Origin: CAZONU01 sp965370045
GTDB lineage: Bacteria > Planctomycetota > SZUA-567 > JAKLDR01
Assembly (NCBI GenBank): GCA_965370045.1
Contig: CBDUSI010000012.1
Span: 1-55,155 of the forward strand
Length of the DNA stretch: 55,155 nt
Reading direction: 5' to 3'
Shown here: one piece after another, positions 1 through 9,043 of the stretch
Numbering within the stretch: position 1 is the first letter of the stretch
Layout of the letters: every line of letters begins with the position of its first letter
Program-made: the position numbers and the translations under genes
Notes under the pieces: model-generated
Told to the model about the DNA's origin: nothing
Seen by the model: the letters and a program-made list of their open reading frames with translations, nothing else
Databases searched by the model: none

Positions 1-141
1 GTGCTGGCATACTTCCTTTATCGGCAATTCGTTACACATACTTAAATTGCTCTAAACAGCCGGCCCCCCGACGAGGTCAACGCATAATCATAAGGGGGAG
101 GCGTTTCTATCCGGCGGGAGGAGAGGGGTTAGGGGGGGGCT

Positions 142-564
142 TCAGCGTGGCGGCGGGGCGCCAGCGCGGATCTTCTTCAGGGCCGCTATTGCCTCCTGGC
201 GGACGAGCGGGTGTTCGGCGCGGGTTAGCCTCTCGATGTGTTCCTCGCCCCAGGGGCCGCAGAGGCTGAAGGCCCGCACGGCCCTGAGCTTATCCTCGGC
301 CGCGTCCCCCACCATGGGGAGTTCAATGTACGCGACGATTCGCTCAGCGGCCTTCTCCTGCCCACCGAGCCGCTCGATGGCCGCGACTCCCTCCCATTCC
401 TCGTCGCCCAGCCCGAAGTCCTTGAGAGCATGGTGCACCTGCATGAGCGGCAGTATTCCCAACCAGCCGATGAGAAGCATGGACAGGAGCAGTCCGAGCG
501 CCACGCCCCAATAGACGTAGATGCGCCGGGAACGTTTCTTCTCTTCCGGCCTCTCCTCGTTCAT
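142..564 (-). CDS. small membrane protein with one TM segment and a HEAT-like tail
   Basis: 140 aa. A charged N-terminus (EEKKRSRR) is followed by one hydrophobic segment (about residues 17-40) and a helical tail ending in a HEAT-like helix (HPLVRQEAIAALKKIRA). It is the last gene after the ECF sigma factor, with a 17-base gap, so the two are probably co-transcribed. The N-terminus, membrane segment and the following IERLGGQEKAAER stretch match the larger HEAT protein at 5320-6429 (IEELGGPERAASR), so the two are paralogs. The position behind a sigma gene would fit an anti-sigma or sensor role, but no zinc-binding or known anti-sigma motif is visible. Function unknown. ATG start at 564. Bases 1-141 downstream hold no gene that I can see. 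Confidence 0.7.
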   Translation of the reverse strand: MNEERPEEKKRSRRIYVYWGVALGLLLSMLLIGWLGILPLMQVHHALKDFGLGDEEWEGVAAIERLGGQEKAAERIVAYIELPMVGDAAEDKLRAVRAFSLCGPWGEEHIERLTRAEHPLVRQEAIAALKKIRAGAPPPR

Positions 565-581
565 ATCCGATTCCGCCGTTC

Positions 582-1169
582 CTACTTCTGGTCCTCTCCG
601 GGCCGGACGCGCAGTGACTCGCGGATCTTCTTGAGGCAGGCGTGCATGCGGCTCTTCACCGTGCCCTCCGGGACCTTGAGCACCTCGGCGATTTCCTTGT
701 AGCGCAGCCCCTCCACCTGGCTGAGGATGAAGACCACCTTGTGGTCGGTGGGCAGCGAGTCGATGGCCAGCACCAGGCCCTTGACGAACTCCTCCTTGCG
801 GGCGGCCTCCTCGGGCTGCTCGGCGAGCACCACCAGCACGTCGCGCAGCGAGGCGCCGGTGTCGGTCTCGGCGTCCAGCGAGCGCTCCAGCCGGCGGCTC
901 TTGGTGCGGCGGTGCTGGTCGATCCAGCAGCTGCGCGCCACCCGGTAGAAGTAGCTGCGGAACTTGGCGATGGGCGTGTACCTCGGCGCGTTGGTGTAGA
1001 GCCGCACGAAGACCTCCTGGGCGAGATCCTCGGCGAGGTGCCGGTCCCAGACCAGCGGGAAGAAGAAGTTGATCAGCTCCAGATTGTGGCGGTTGACCAG
1101 CTCCTCGAAAGCCCGCTCCTCGCCGCGCCCGGCGGCCTGGAGGAGCTCTTCGCTGGAGCGCTGGGCCAT
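582..1169 (-). CDS. ECF-type RNA polymerase sigma factor
   Basis: 195 aa, normal length for an ECF sigma factor. Region 2 is seen at about residues 25-95 (LAEDLAQEVFVRLY and FRSYFYRVARSCWIDQHRR) and region 4 at about 135-185 (LPTDHKVVF, then the helix-turn-helix GLRYKEIAEVLKVPEGTVKSR). The ATG at 1169 has a GGAGG ribosome site 6 bases upstream. It lies 18 bases after the glycosidase-like gene and 17 bases before a small membrane protein, all on the minus strand, so the three look like one transcription unit. Such factors direct RNA polymerase to promoters for envelope or stress functions; the actual regulon cannot be read from this window. Confidence 0.92.
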   Translation of the reverse strand: MAQRSSEELLQAAGRGEERAFEELVNRHNLELINFFFPLVWDRHLAEDLAQEVFVRLYTNAPRYTPIAKFRSYFYRVARSCWIDQHRRTKSRRLERSLDAETDTGASLRDVLVVLAEQPEEAARKEEFVKGLVLAIDSLPTDHKVVFILSQVEGLRYKEIAEVLKVPEGTVKSRMHACLKKIRESLRVRPGEDQK

Positions 1170-1187
1170 GTTCGCCCTCCGGCCTCC

Positions 1188-4010
1188 CTAGCGCCGCCTG
1201 CGCGCCGCGCGCACCTTCATCCGCGCGCTGGCCTTCCGACCGCTGACCACGTCGCGCAGCTCGATGCGCCAGGTGCCGGCCGGGTCGCTCTCGGCCAGCG
1301 GTATTCTCAGCTCCCCGCGGCCCGCATCGGTGACCAGATTCTTCGAGTAGTGGCTGCACCACTTCCCGCGCGGATCGTAAACGTCGCAGCGGATTACATG
1401 CCGGCCGGCCGGGCCGCCCTTGACCGCGAACGCGATGCGCACCCGGGCGTCGGCCCCGGCGCGCGGGGTTCCGGTCGCCCTGGCCGAGAGGCCGGTCACT
1501 TCGTAGGGCAGGAGCGCCCAGAGCTTGGCGTCCAGGTGGTTCCACCTGTCACGGAAGGAGGCGGTCAGGCCGTGGTACTCGCCGGTGCGGGAGTCGTAGA
1601 CGTGCGCGCGGCGGGGCAGGCGCACGGTCATGTTGCAGGACTTATCGAAGCTGTCCAGGTCGTAGGTGCGCTCCTCGCCCAGGCCCCCGGTGCGGCGCTT
1701 CTCATTGACCACCGCGCCGACCATCTCCACCGGGCCGTCGACGAAGCGCCGGACGATGGCGCCGGGAACCCAGCGCGCGGGTTGGCCGGTGAGCAGTGTC
1801 ACCTGGGGCTCGAGGCCCGCGGCCAGCATGCAGGCCGACAGCAGCGTCTGGGAGTCGCGCTCGAGCGCGGAGCCCAGGTCGTAGCGCCAGTAGCTGTAGC
1901 CGGAGAGATCGGCGTTGAGGTAGATAGCCAGCCCGCGGCCCACCTTGCGGACCACCAGGCAATCGGCCCCGCCGGCCTTTGCGCAGGCGGTCGCGCCGCG
2001 CGTGGCCTTCAGCGTGGGCTCGACGGCGCGCAGCGCCAGGCGCCCCCTGGTCAGCCCGGGCAGCACGTCCGACCGGGTGACCTTGATGCGCGCGCCCAGC
2101 TTCTCGTAGGTGAACTTCCCGCGTTTCACGCCAAAGAGGTCATCGAGCTGTCCGGCAGGCAGCATCTTGCAGCTCTCGTTCATCAGCCCGGCCAGCGCGT
2201 CGGCGACCACCACGCCGCCGTTCTCGGCGAAGCTGCGCAGTCGGCGGCACTCATCGTCGCCCAGGGCCAGCGACTGGGGCAGGAGCACCGCGCGGAAGGC
2301 GCCGCGCTCCAGCTCTCCTTCCGCCATCTGGTCGTAGGCCACCATGCGGAACTGCAGGCCGCAGTCGGCGGGCAGGCGGGTAGTCGAGAGGCGCAGAGCA
2401 TACATCCGATCGCGGTAGCCGTCGCAGGCTTCCTGGGAGTCGCGGTTTACCCAGTCCTCGCCCTCGCCCAGCGCGCCGAGCATCCAGTGGGCGCGCATGG
2501 AGGCCTGGGAGTGGTGCACGGCCAGGCCCTCGCCGGCCGGCTGCATGGACATGATCTGCTTGCCGGCCCCTCTGGTGAGCTCGCGGAAGGTGGGGACCAC
2601 CACCTTGGTGCGCCGCGCGGGCTTGTGGCTGGGGCGCTCCAGCATGCGGCCGTCGGGCTCGTCGTTGTCCCAGTGCACCTGGCCGCTGTCCCCGTGGAAG
2701 AGCTGGTACCACATGCGCCGGGGCAGGCGCGGGTCGCGCCCGAAGTAGCACATTACCTTGCGGGCGCCGTGCTGAGTGAAAGAGCGCATCAGGTCGTCGT
2801 TGCCGCCGATGTTGTAGAGCTCGAAGACATCGGTGGCCTTGGCCAGCTTGGCGTAGTCCCAGCCGCCGTAGGCGTAGGGCAGCTGCACCCCGCTGAGGCC
2901 GTAGATCCCGTGGGGGTCGGCCTCGCGGGCGTACTCGCGCATCCGCGCGTAGGAGTCGGCCATCACCGTGTCCATGAACTCGCGGTGGTCGGCCCAGCTG
3001 GAGAAGTTGAAGTCGTCCTTCCGGGCGTGGGCGCGCATGGTGTCGTCGGTGGTCAGGGGCACGACCTCGCGCCACAGGTGGAAGTCGGTATCCCACTCGC
3101 GGTTGAGCCCGCCGAGCGTGCTGTAGCGCTTCTCCAGCCAGCCGCGGAAGCGGTCCATGCAGTGCTTGCAGTAGCAGAAGTCGAAGGGCGCGGCCTGGTC
3201 GCCGGTGCCGGGCTCGTCGGCCAGGTCGTAGAAGACCGGCCGGATCACCTTGTGCTGGACCACGGTATTGATGATGCGCTCGCGCATCTTGGCCTGGACG
3301 CCGCGATCCGACGGGCAGCCCGCCCGCCAGAGGGTCTTGACGCCCTCGGGGTCCAGGGCCACGGAGAGGCCCTTGAGCCGCGCGCGGGCCCGCTTGTAGC
3401 GCTGGCGGATCATGTCCCAGTGCAGCAGGAAGAAGCTCTGGCGGCGCCCCGGGTGGGTGGGCTTGGCGGGGGCCTCCCAGTACTGCGAGTAGGGCCGGTG
3501 GTAGAGGGCTACCTCGTCGGGGCAGACTTGCGAGACGTAGGCCAGGAAATCGTTCTCGATTACATGTTGGAAGTCGGTCCGCTTGTAGGCCATGATCGCG
3601 TCGACGCCCATCTCGCGCAGTTCCTCGTAGTAACCGTAGGGGTATCGTCCCCAGCTGATGACGTGGTAGTCGTCCCAGGGGCCGAAGGGCCGGACCACGA
3701 AGAAGCGCTGGCGCGCCTGGCGCGCTCCGCGGATGGCGACCTCCAGGTAGTTGCACTGGCTGACCAGCCCGTCCAGCTTGAACTCGAACTCCAGGTAGCC
3801 CCGCCGGGCGTTCCACTTCCCGGGGGTGGAGCGCACCAGCCGGTCGTAGCTGTCGGTCCAGACCACGCGCGTACCGGCCGGGGGCTTCTTCCAGGACTCG
3901 TCGAATTCCACCCGGCCGCTGACCGTCTCGCCGGCATGGAAATACTCGCGGTCCTGCTCCCAGCGGTAGTAGCGCGGTTGCTTGGTGATGATGATCTTCA
4001 GGGCTTTCAT
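1188..4010 (-). CDS. GH42-like (beta-galactosidase-type) glycoside hydrolase
   Basis: 940 aa. An N-terminal beta domain (residues 1-110) is followed by a TIM-barrel-like region with CxxC (CYCKHCMDRF) and a probable acid/base Glu in FYDLADEPG. A flavodoxin-like fold resembling the trimerisation domain of GH42 enzymes follows (GAFRAVLLPQSLALGDDE, then RSFAENGGVVVADALAG), and the C-terminus is a beta domain. No signal peptide is visible, so a cytoplasmic location is likely. A GTG in frame at 4019 is possible, but the ATG at 4010 has GGGAG at 8 bases, whereas the GTG would overlap its own ribosome site. The substrate is not deducible; the usual GH42 Asn before the acid/base Glu is Asp here. Confidence 0.72.
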   Translation of the reverse strand: MKALKIIITKQPRYYRWEQDREYFHAGETVSGRVEFDESWKKPPAGTRVVWTDSYDRLVRSTPGKWNARRGYLEFEFKLDGLVSQCNYLEVAIRGARQARQRFFVVRPFGPWDDYHVISWGRYPYGYYEELREMGVDAIMAYKRTDFQHVIENDFLAYVSQVCPDEVALYHRPYSQYWEAPAKPTHPGRRQSFFLLHWDMIRQRYKRARARLKGLSVALDPEGVKTLWRAGCPSDRGVQAKMRERIINTVVQHKVIRPVFYDLADEPGTGDQAAPFDFCYCKHCMDRFRGWLEKRYSTLGGLNREWDTDFHLWREVVPLTTDDTMRAHARKDDFNFSSWADHREFMDTVMADSYARMREYAREADPHGIYGLSGVQLPYAYGGWDYAKLAKATDVFELYNIGGNDDLMRSFTQHGARKVMCYFGRDPRLPRRMWYQLFHGDSGQVHWDNDEPDGRMLERPSHKPARRTKVVVPTFRELTRGAGKQIMSMQPAGEGLAVHHSQASMRAHWMLGALGEGEDWVNRDSQEACDGYRDRMYALRLSTTRLPADCGLQFRMVAYDQMAEGELERGAFRAVLLPQSLALGDDECRRLRSFAENGGVVVADALAGLMNESCKMLPAGQLDDLFGVKRGKFTYEKLGARIKVTRSDVLPGLTRGRLALRAVEPTLKATRGATACAKAGGADCLVVRKVGRGLAIYLNADLSGYSYWRYDLGSALERDSQTLLSACMLAAGLEPQVTLLTGQPARWVPGAIVRRFVDGPVEMVGAVVNEKRRTGGLGEERTYDLDSFDKSCNMTVRLPRRAHVYDSRTGEYHGLTASFRDRWNHLDAKLWALLPYEVTGLSARATGTPRAGADARVRIAFAVKGGPAGRHVIRCDVYDPRGKWCSHYSKNLVTDAGRGELRIPLAESDPAGTWRIELRDVVSGRKASARMKVRAARRRR

Positions 4011-4067
4011 GTCGTGCACTCCCGGAACACAGAACGGGGCGGCCCGCCCGGCCGCCGGCCTTATCAG

Positions 4068-4970
4068 TTAGCCCCGCGCGGAGTTGCGCCGCGGCAGGGC
4101 GCCGGTGCGGTAGCCCTCGAAGGCCGCCGGCAGGCAGGTGACGATGTCCCCGGCGGTCATGGATATCTGTCCGTACTTGCGCGCGGCCATGTCCCCGGCG
4201 GTCCCGTGGACGAAGGCCCCCAGGCAGCCGGACTCGAAGTGGTCCAGCCGCTGGGCGACCAGCGCACTGACCACCCCGGTGAGCACGTCGCCGCTGCCCC
4301 CGGTGGCCATGCCCGGGTTGCCGGACTTGTTGGTGAAGGCCCGCGCTCCATCGGTGACCAGCGTGGCCGCGCCCTTCAAGAGCACGGCGAAGACCTCGAA
4401 GCGCGCGGCGAACTCGACGGCGACTTCCTCGCGGCGCTCCTCGACGTCCGCGGCGGTGCGGCCCACCAGCCGGCCCATTTCCCCGGGGTGGGGGGTGATC
4501 AGCGTGGGCCCGCGGCGCTCGGAGAAGGCCTCGGCGCAGCCGGCGAAGGCGTTCAGCGCGTCGGCGTCGAGGACCAGCACGTGGTCGAGCCGGGCGGAGA
4601 TCGAGCGGACCAACTCGCCGGTCTCCGGGTCGCGGCCCATGCCCGGGCCGATGGCCACCACCTTGCACTTGTAGGCGAACTCGATTATCTGGTCGAGGCC
4701 CTTGAGCGCCAGGCTGCCGCTCTTGGTCTCGGGTAGGGGCAGCCCCATGGCCTCGGTGAGCTTGCCGGCGAAGATGGGATAAAGACTCTCCGGGCAGCCC
4801 ACGGTGACCAGGCCCGCGCCGCTCCTCAGCGCGCCCCAGGCGGCCAGGCAGCCGGCGCCGACCATGCCGCGCGAGCCGGCCAGTATGAAGACGTGGCCGA
4901 AGTCGCCCTTGTGGGCCTCGGCGCGGCGCTTGGCCAGCTTGGGCAGGTCGCGGAGTTCGAGCTTTTCCAC
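4068..4970 (-). CDS. nnrD: ADP/ATP-dependent NAD(P)H-hydrate dehydratase
   Basis: 300 aa, matching the C-terminal (ribokinase-like) half of YjeF/Nnr proteins without the epimerase half. It repairs damaged NADHX/NADPHX by dehydration using ADP or ATP. Visible motifs are HKGDFGHVFILAGS near the N-terminus, AIGPGMG, LDADALNAF, LITPHPGEMGRL and the catalytic GSGD in GMATGGSGDVLTG. The start is GTG at 4970; no clear Shine-Dalgarno sequence precedes it, so the exact start is less certain than the identity. It is the first gene of the minus-strand run that continues into the GH42-like gene 57 bases downstream. Confidence 0.93.
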   Translation of the reverse strand: MEKLELRDLPKLAKRRAEAHKGDFGHVFILAGSRGMVGAGCLAAWGALRSGAGLVTVGCPESLYPIFAGKLTEAMGLPLPETKSGSLALKGLDQIIEFAYKCKVVAIGPGMGRDPETGELVRSISARLDHVLVLDADALNAFAGCAEAFSERRGPTLITPHPGEMGRLVGRTAADVEERREEVAVEFAARFEVFAVLLKGAATLVTDGARAFTNKSGNPGMATGGSGDVLTGVVSALVAQRLDHFESGCLGAFVHGTAGDMAARKYGQISMTAGDIVTCLPAAFEGYRTGALPRRNSARG

Positions 4971-5032
4971 GAAGGAAGATTTTACGTCCCCCGAGCGCGG
5001 GGCGCAAGTAGAGGGGGCGGAAGGGGCGGAAG

Positions 5033-5323
5033 CTAGTCTCTGGCCGGCTTGTCGTCAGTCTGCGGCGACGCTTCCTCCGGGCGGAGAGGCCGGGTCTCCG
5101 GCGAGTCACCCGGCTTCTTCCGCGAGGGCCAGGACCACGCGAACACCGCGATGGACAGAACGGTCCCGGCAACCACCGCCACCACCAGCCAGTTGTGCAT
5201 CAGCAGGAGCACCAGGAACAGCGCCAGCGGCACGAGCCACAGCCACCAGAGGCGAGAGCGTTTCCTCGCTTCCGGCTGCCTCCCCCGGCGAAGCTCTTCG
5301 AATGAGGACGGGTCGTCGGTCAC
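5033..5323 (-). CDS. small protein with two membrane segments
   Basis: 96 aa. A charged N-terminus (RQPEARKRSRLWWLW) leads into two close hydrophobic stretches (about residues 25-45 and 46-66), then a polar, proline-rich tail. The GTG start overlaps the stop of the HEAT-repeat gene upstream (GTGA), so translation is probably coupled. The KRSR tag just before the first membrane segment resembles the tags of the proteins at 142-564 and 5320-6429. No known family is recognised and no catalytic motif is visible. Confidence 0.6.
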   Translation of the reverse strand: MTDDPSSFEELRRGRQPEARKRSRLWWLWLVPLALFLVLLLMHNWLVVAVVAGTVLSIAVFAWSWPSRKKPGDSPETRPLRPEEASPQTDDKPARD

Positions 5324-6429
5324 TTGGGGGGATCCTCTTTCTTCTCCGCGGCGCGAATCTTCTTCAGCGCCTCCGCGGCGGCTTGGCGGACATAGGTCTC
5401 CTCGTCCTTCAGGGCCTTCTCAAGTGCGGGAATGGCTTCCCGGGCAGGGGGACCGATCTCGCCAAGCGTGCCCGCCGCCGATGAACGCACGTAGGGCTTC
5501 TTTTCACCCAGCAACTCGACCAACGCCGGTACGCTTACGCCTGGGTCCTTCGTGATCTGCCATAGGGCATGTGCAACCCAGTACTTCTCGAAGCCAGTCC
5601 TGGTCTTCAGCATTCCCTTCAGCGCAGGCACGGCATCCGTCGCGCGAGGGCCCATCCAGCCCAATGACTGCACGACATGCGTCTGCCCTCTCCTGGGCGG
5701 GCCTGCTATGACCTTCATCAGTGCGGGAACGGTTCGCTTCGCTGCCTCTCCCAGGCGTGAACTCAGTGCCGCAGCACATGCCACAATGCACGGGTCCGCG
5801 TCACCTATAGCCTTAAGGATTCCAGGAAGTACCTTCTCGACATCACCCGTGACCTGGTAGTAAGCGAAGAGCGCCGTGAGCCGAACGTGCTTGTTGCTGT
5901 CGGCAAAAAGCCGTTCTAGATCGGGCGCTGCCCTCTTGGCCCGTGTGCCAGCGATACCAAGAGCCGTGGCGCAGTTGCCCCTGACGTCCGAGTCTTCGTC
6001 GGTCAAAGCCCTGCGAAGGGCCGGGATCATCTCTTCTGCTGGGGGCGTGGCTGAGTTGAGCGTACTCGCGGCGAAGCCTCGCAAGTCACCATCTTCGCTC
6101 TCCAGACACTGGGTCAGGAACGGCACTGCATGCACGTGGCAGAGGCGCAGCATGGCCCACACATCCTCCTTGTGTGGTGCCGCCCAGTCCGGCAGGCGCA
6201 GGTAGAATGAGAATCGACTGGCCGCTCGTTCCGGCCCGCCCAGTTCCTCAATCACAGTGGGGGCCTTGAGCTCAGTGGTCATCGCCTCTCTTGAGAGGGT
6301 CCCGGTCCTGACAACCCCAGCAATGAACCATCCTGCTGCCACCAGCATTGCCGCAAGAAGCAGCAGGATGCCCCACAGTACGAATCGGCGGCGGGAACGC
6401 TTCTTCTCGCCAGGCTGCTCGTCCGTCAC
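5320..6429 (-). CDS. membrane-anchored HEAT-repeat protein
   Basis: 369 aa. A charged head (GEKKRSRRR) and one membrane segment (about residues 18-40) are followed by a long domain of HEAT repeats, for example LRRALTDEDSDVRGNCATAL, LEKALKDEETYVRQAAAEAL and ALVELLGEKKPYVRSSAAGT. HEAT repeats form alpha-solenoids that bind protein partners. The GTG at 6429 is chosen because GAGGAG lies 6 bases upstream; a longer frame to 6477 lacks this support. The N-terminal half is paralogous to the small protein at 142-564. It probably forms a two-gene unit with 5033-5323. The body is visibly less GC-rich than its neighbours (not computed). Confidence 0.72.
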   Translation of the reverse strand: MTDEQPGEKKRSRRRFVLWGILLLLAAMLVAAGWFIAGVVRTGTLSREAMTTELKAPTVIEELGGPERAASRFSFYLRLPDWAAPHKEDVWAMLRLCHVHAVPFLTQCLESEDGDLRGFAASTLNSATPPAEEMIPALRRALTDEDSDVRGNCATALGIAGTRAKRAAPDLERLFADSNKHVRLTALFAYYQVTGDVEKVLPGILKAIGDADPCIVACAAALSSRLGEAAKRTVPALMKVIAGPPRRGQTHVVQSLGWMGPRATDAVPALKGMLKTRTGFEKYWVAHALWQITKDPGVSVPALVELLGEKKPYVRSSAAGTLGEIGPPAREAIPALEKALKDEETYVRQAAAEALKKIRAAEKKEDPPK

Positions 6430-6536
6430 GGGATACTCCTCTGGATACAGCTTACCGCGGCCGGGCGGACAGGTCAAGACGCCGGCAAGCGCTCCCTCCC
6501 TTGCGCCCCCGCCGCCGGGGAGGATAATGACTCTCC

Positions 6537-7058
6537 ATGAGCGAAGAATCTGGCGCCGAGGGGAAGCCCGCTCCGGAGAAGCCGCGTCCCGCGAGCGCGG
6601 GCTGCATGATCGTCCCCGCGCTGCTGCTCACCCTCTTCGTGGGCGCGGCGGACGTCGTCCTCTACCGCGGACTGCGCGGCATGATCCGGGCCGGGAACTA
6701 CGAGACCACCACCGGCCGGATCATGGCGATGCAGCTCGGCCGGCGCAAGGGCGGTCTCTACGTCAAGTACCGCTACGAGGTCGAGGGCCGCAAGTACACC
6801 AGCAACCGCGTCCGCTATATCATGGAATGGCCCCGCCAGAGGAACCGTCAGTTCCACCAGGCCCACAAGGTCGACGGCGAGGTGACCGTGCACTACGACC
6901 CGCAGGACCCCGCGGCGTCGGTGCTGAGCACCGAGCCCCTGGGCTTCGACTACGTCTACCTCGCCGCGTCCGCGATCTTCAATCTCGCGACCCTGGCCGC
7001 CTGGGGTTTCATCGTATGGCTGATCCGCCGCCGCAAGCGCCGGGGGATGTCGAGCTGA
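6537..7058 (+). CDS. DUF3592-type membrane protein
   Basis: 173 aa. It has a membrane segment at about residues 22-43, a central soluble beta domain, and a second membrane segment at about 140-162 ending in a basic stretch (RRRKRRG). The centre, with TTTGRIMAMQ, YVKYRYEVEGRKYTSNRV and VTVHYDPQDPAASVL, is the typical DUF3592 pattern, in which the domain lies between two membrane helices. The family has no established function. A GGGGAGG sequence lies 13 bases upstream of the ATG, rather far. The gene stands alone on the plus strand between two minus-strand groups. Confidence 0.75.
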   Translation: MSEESGAEGKPAPEKPRPASAGCMIVPALLLTLFVGAADVVLYRGLRGMIRAGNYETTTGRIMAMQLGRRKGGLYVKYRYEVEGRKYTSNRVRYIMEWPRQRNRQFHQAHKVDGEVTVHYDPQDPAASVLSTEPLGFDYVYLAASAIFNLATLAAWGFIVWLIRRRKRRGMSS

Positions 7059-7085
7059 CAAACGCCAGGGGAAACCGTAGATGAT

Positions 7086-9011
7086 CTAAGGCAGCGGCGC
7101 CTTGACGGTTCCCTTTGTCTTTCGCAGACTGTCCACCACCAGGAAAGCGGTGTAGCGGCAGAGCACCCCGTAGCGTAGCGAAGCGGCCGTGACCTGGCGG
7201 CGGAGCTGGTGCGAGGGGCGGGCCGTCTCCTGCCCGTGCAGCTCGGCGATCTTCCAGCGGGCCCAGAGCTTGTCTATGCCGACGCCTTGAGCGCCGGCCG
7301 CGGCGGGGTCCACGTTGAGCGCAAAGGACTTCTCTTTGCCGCCAACCCTTCCGGAGACGCGCAGGGTCTGCTTTCCGCGGCCCTCGAAGCGCCCCACGAT
7401 CACCACCGGCCGGCCGGCGAAGAGATCCGGGATGCGTTTGGGATAGACCTCGGCGACCTTCATTCCGCCCCAGTCGATGGCCACGTCGGTCAGCGCCGGG
7501 CGCCCGGTGGTGCGATAGAACTCGTCGACCCTGGCGCTCGCGGATCCTTCCGCGTCCACGAAGGCCGCCGCGCCGCGGCCCAGTCCGGCCATGCGCTCCA
7601 GCAGGTAGCGGTTCACCGCGCGGCCAACGCCGAGACTGAAGACGCGCGCCGAGCCCACCTTCTCTCTGACGGTCGCCAGGACCTGGGCCTCGTTGCCGAT
7701 GTAGCCGTCGGTCATGAACGAGACGAGGCGCAACCGGCCCTCCCCGACGGGGGGCTCCAGGGCGGCCCTGACGCCCTCCAGCATGGCCGTCCCTCCCCGG
7801 GCCCTGAGCGCGTCGAGGTAGGTCAGGCCCCGCTTGACGTTCTCCGGCGTGGCCGGCAGCGGCCGGGGCCCCAGAGCGGAGGCCCGTCCGGAGAAGCGCA
7901 CGATCTGGAAGGTGTCGTCCGCGTCCAGGCCGCCCAGGCAGCGCCGCACGGTTTCCTTGACTCTCGCCAGCGGCGGGCCGGACATGCTCGCCGAGCAGTC
8001 CAGCACGAAGATCATCTCCCGCCTGGTGCGGGGCAGTTTCTCCGCTTTCGCTGGCGGCTGGAGGAGCAGCGCGAAGTAGTTGCCGGTCTTGCCGCGCTGG
8101 AACATCATCGCGGTCTTGACCCGCTTTCCGGCCACGCGATAGCGGAGCACGAAGTCGCGGTTGGCAATGTTCTCGGCCGCGCTCAGCACGGCGCTGGCCC
8201 TTGTGGCCCCCCCGCGCGTCACCTTGATCTTGTGGGTGCGGCTGTAGACCTTCTCGAGGGCCACGCCGGCGTCGATTTCCACCTTTAAGACGACCTCGCG
8301 GCCGCCGCGCTGCGCGCCGGGCTCACGGCCCCCGGCCACCATGGGGAAGACGAACTCGTACTCGCCGTTCGCGTAGCGCAGCGGTCCGAAGTACGAAATG
8401 CGCACGTCGATCTTCCCGCCGGGTTCGATACCGCCCAGCCTCTGGGTGAAGACGTTGGGCCGCTCCTGGGTCAGGAGCGAGGCCAGGTGCCCCTGGCGCC
8501 GGGCCTCCTCGTATATCCGGCGGGCCTCGGCCCGCTCGCGGATGATGCCGCGGATCCGGCGCTTCCCGATGCGCACCACGAAGTCGGTGACCGCCGCGTT
8601 CCCGGGCAGCGGGAAGGTGTAAACCGCCTCGATCTTCTTGCGGTAGGGGTTGGCGTACCGCTGGGTAACGTCCACCGAAGCGATGAACGCCGATATCCGC
8701 GCCGCCACCTCGGTGCGTTCCAGCGGCAGGGGCACCTGCTTTCCGCCCAGCACCGCGCTGAGTTCGCCCTGCCCGGGACGCAGCTTCCTGGCCACCGGGC
8801 CCGGGACCGGGGCCCTGGACCGCTCGATGACCCACAGCTCGTCGAAGGTGCCGACCCTTTCCCAGGGCTCGGCGGCGCGGTTGACGGTTGGGGTGCCCGC
8901 GTGAACGGGGTCGCCCGGCCACCTGGTGCTGGGCTTGCGCATCATGCCGGCGCTGCACCCCGCAGCGCCCAGCACGGCGAGCGCCGCCAGCAGTTTTCCC
9001 CATCGCCTCAT
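7086..9011 (-). CDS. VIT and VWA domain lipoprotein
   Basis: 641 aa. A signal peptide ends in a lipobox (LGAAGC, Cys19), so it is probably a lipoprotein. A VIT (inter-alpha-trypsin) domain spans about residues 85-235 (YTFPLPGNAAVTDFVV, RIYEEARRQGHLASLL), and a von Willebrand A domain begins near residue 335 with an intact metal site (VLDCSASMSG, the DxSxS motif). Proteins of this type bind protein partners through a divalent metal. A short motif after the lipobox (WPGDPVHAGTP) is shared with the next gene upstream (LPGEPVHAGTP). It is the last gene of the operon that starts with the sigma factor at 13759, 32 bases after the previous gene. Confidence 0.85.
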   Translation of the reverse strand: MRRWGKLLAALAVLGAAGCSAGMMRKPSTRWPGDPVHAGTPTVNRAAEPWERVGTFDELWVIERSRAPVPGPVARKLRPGQGELSAVLGGKQVPLPLERTEVAARISAFIASVDVTQRYANPYRKKIEAVYTFPLPGNAAVTDFVVRIGKRRIRGIIRERAEARRIYEEARRQGHLASLLTQERPNVFTQRLGGIEPGGKIDVRISYFGPLRYANGEYEFVFPMVAGGREPGAQRGGREVVLKVEIDAGVALEKVYSRTHKIKVTRGGATRASAVLSAAENIANRDFVLRYRVAGKRVKTAMMFQRGKTGNYFALLLQPPAKAEKLPRTRREMIFVLDCSASMSGPPLARVKETVRRCLGGLDADDTFQIVRFSGRASALGPRPLPATPENVKRGLTYLDALRARGGTAMLEGVRAALEPPVGEGRLRLVSFMTDGYIGNEAQVLATVREKVGSARVFSLGVGRAVNRYLLERMAGLGRGAAAFVDAEGSASARVDEFYRTTGRPALTDVAIDWGGMKVAEVYPKRIPDLFAGRPVVIVGRFEGRGKQTLRVSGRVGGKEKSFALNVDPAAAGAQGVGIDKLWARWKIAELHGQETARPSHQLRRQVTAASLRYGVLCRYTAFLVVDSLRKTKGTVKAPLP

Positions 9012-9043
9012 TTGCCCTTACCTCCCCTGCCGCGCGGCGCGAC

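Noticed and set aside
642..4736. Open frame of 1364 codons on the plus strand
   Set aside because: It is antisense to the sigma, GH42-like and nnrD genes, which have clear family motifs; the translation is Ala/Gly/Val/His-rich without motifs, a usual effect of high GC at third codon positions.
2251..5172. Open frame of 973 codons on the minus strand
   Set aside because: It overlaps the GH42-like and nnrD genes in another frame and its product is Arg/Pro/Gly-rich without any motif.
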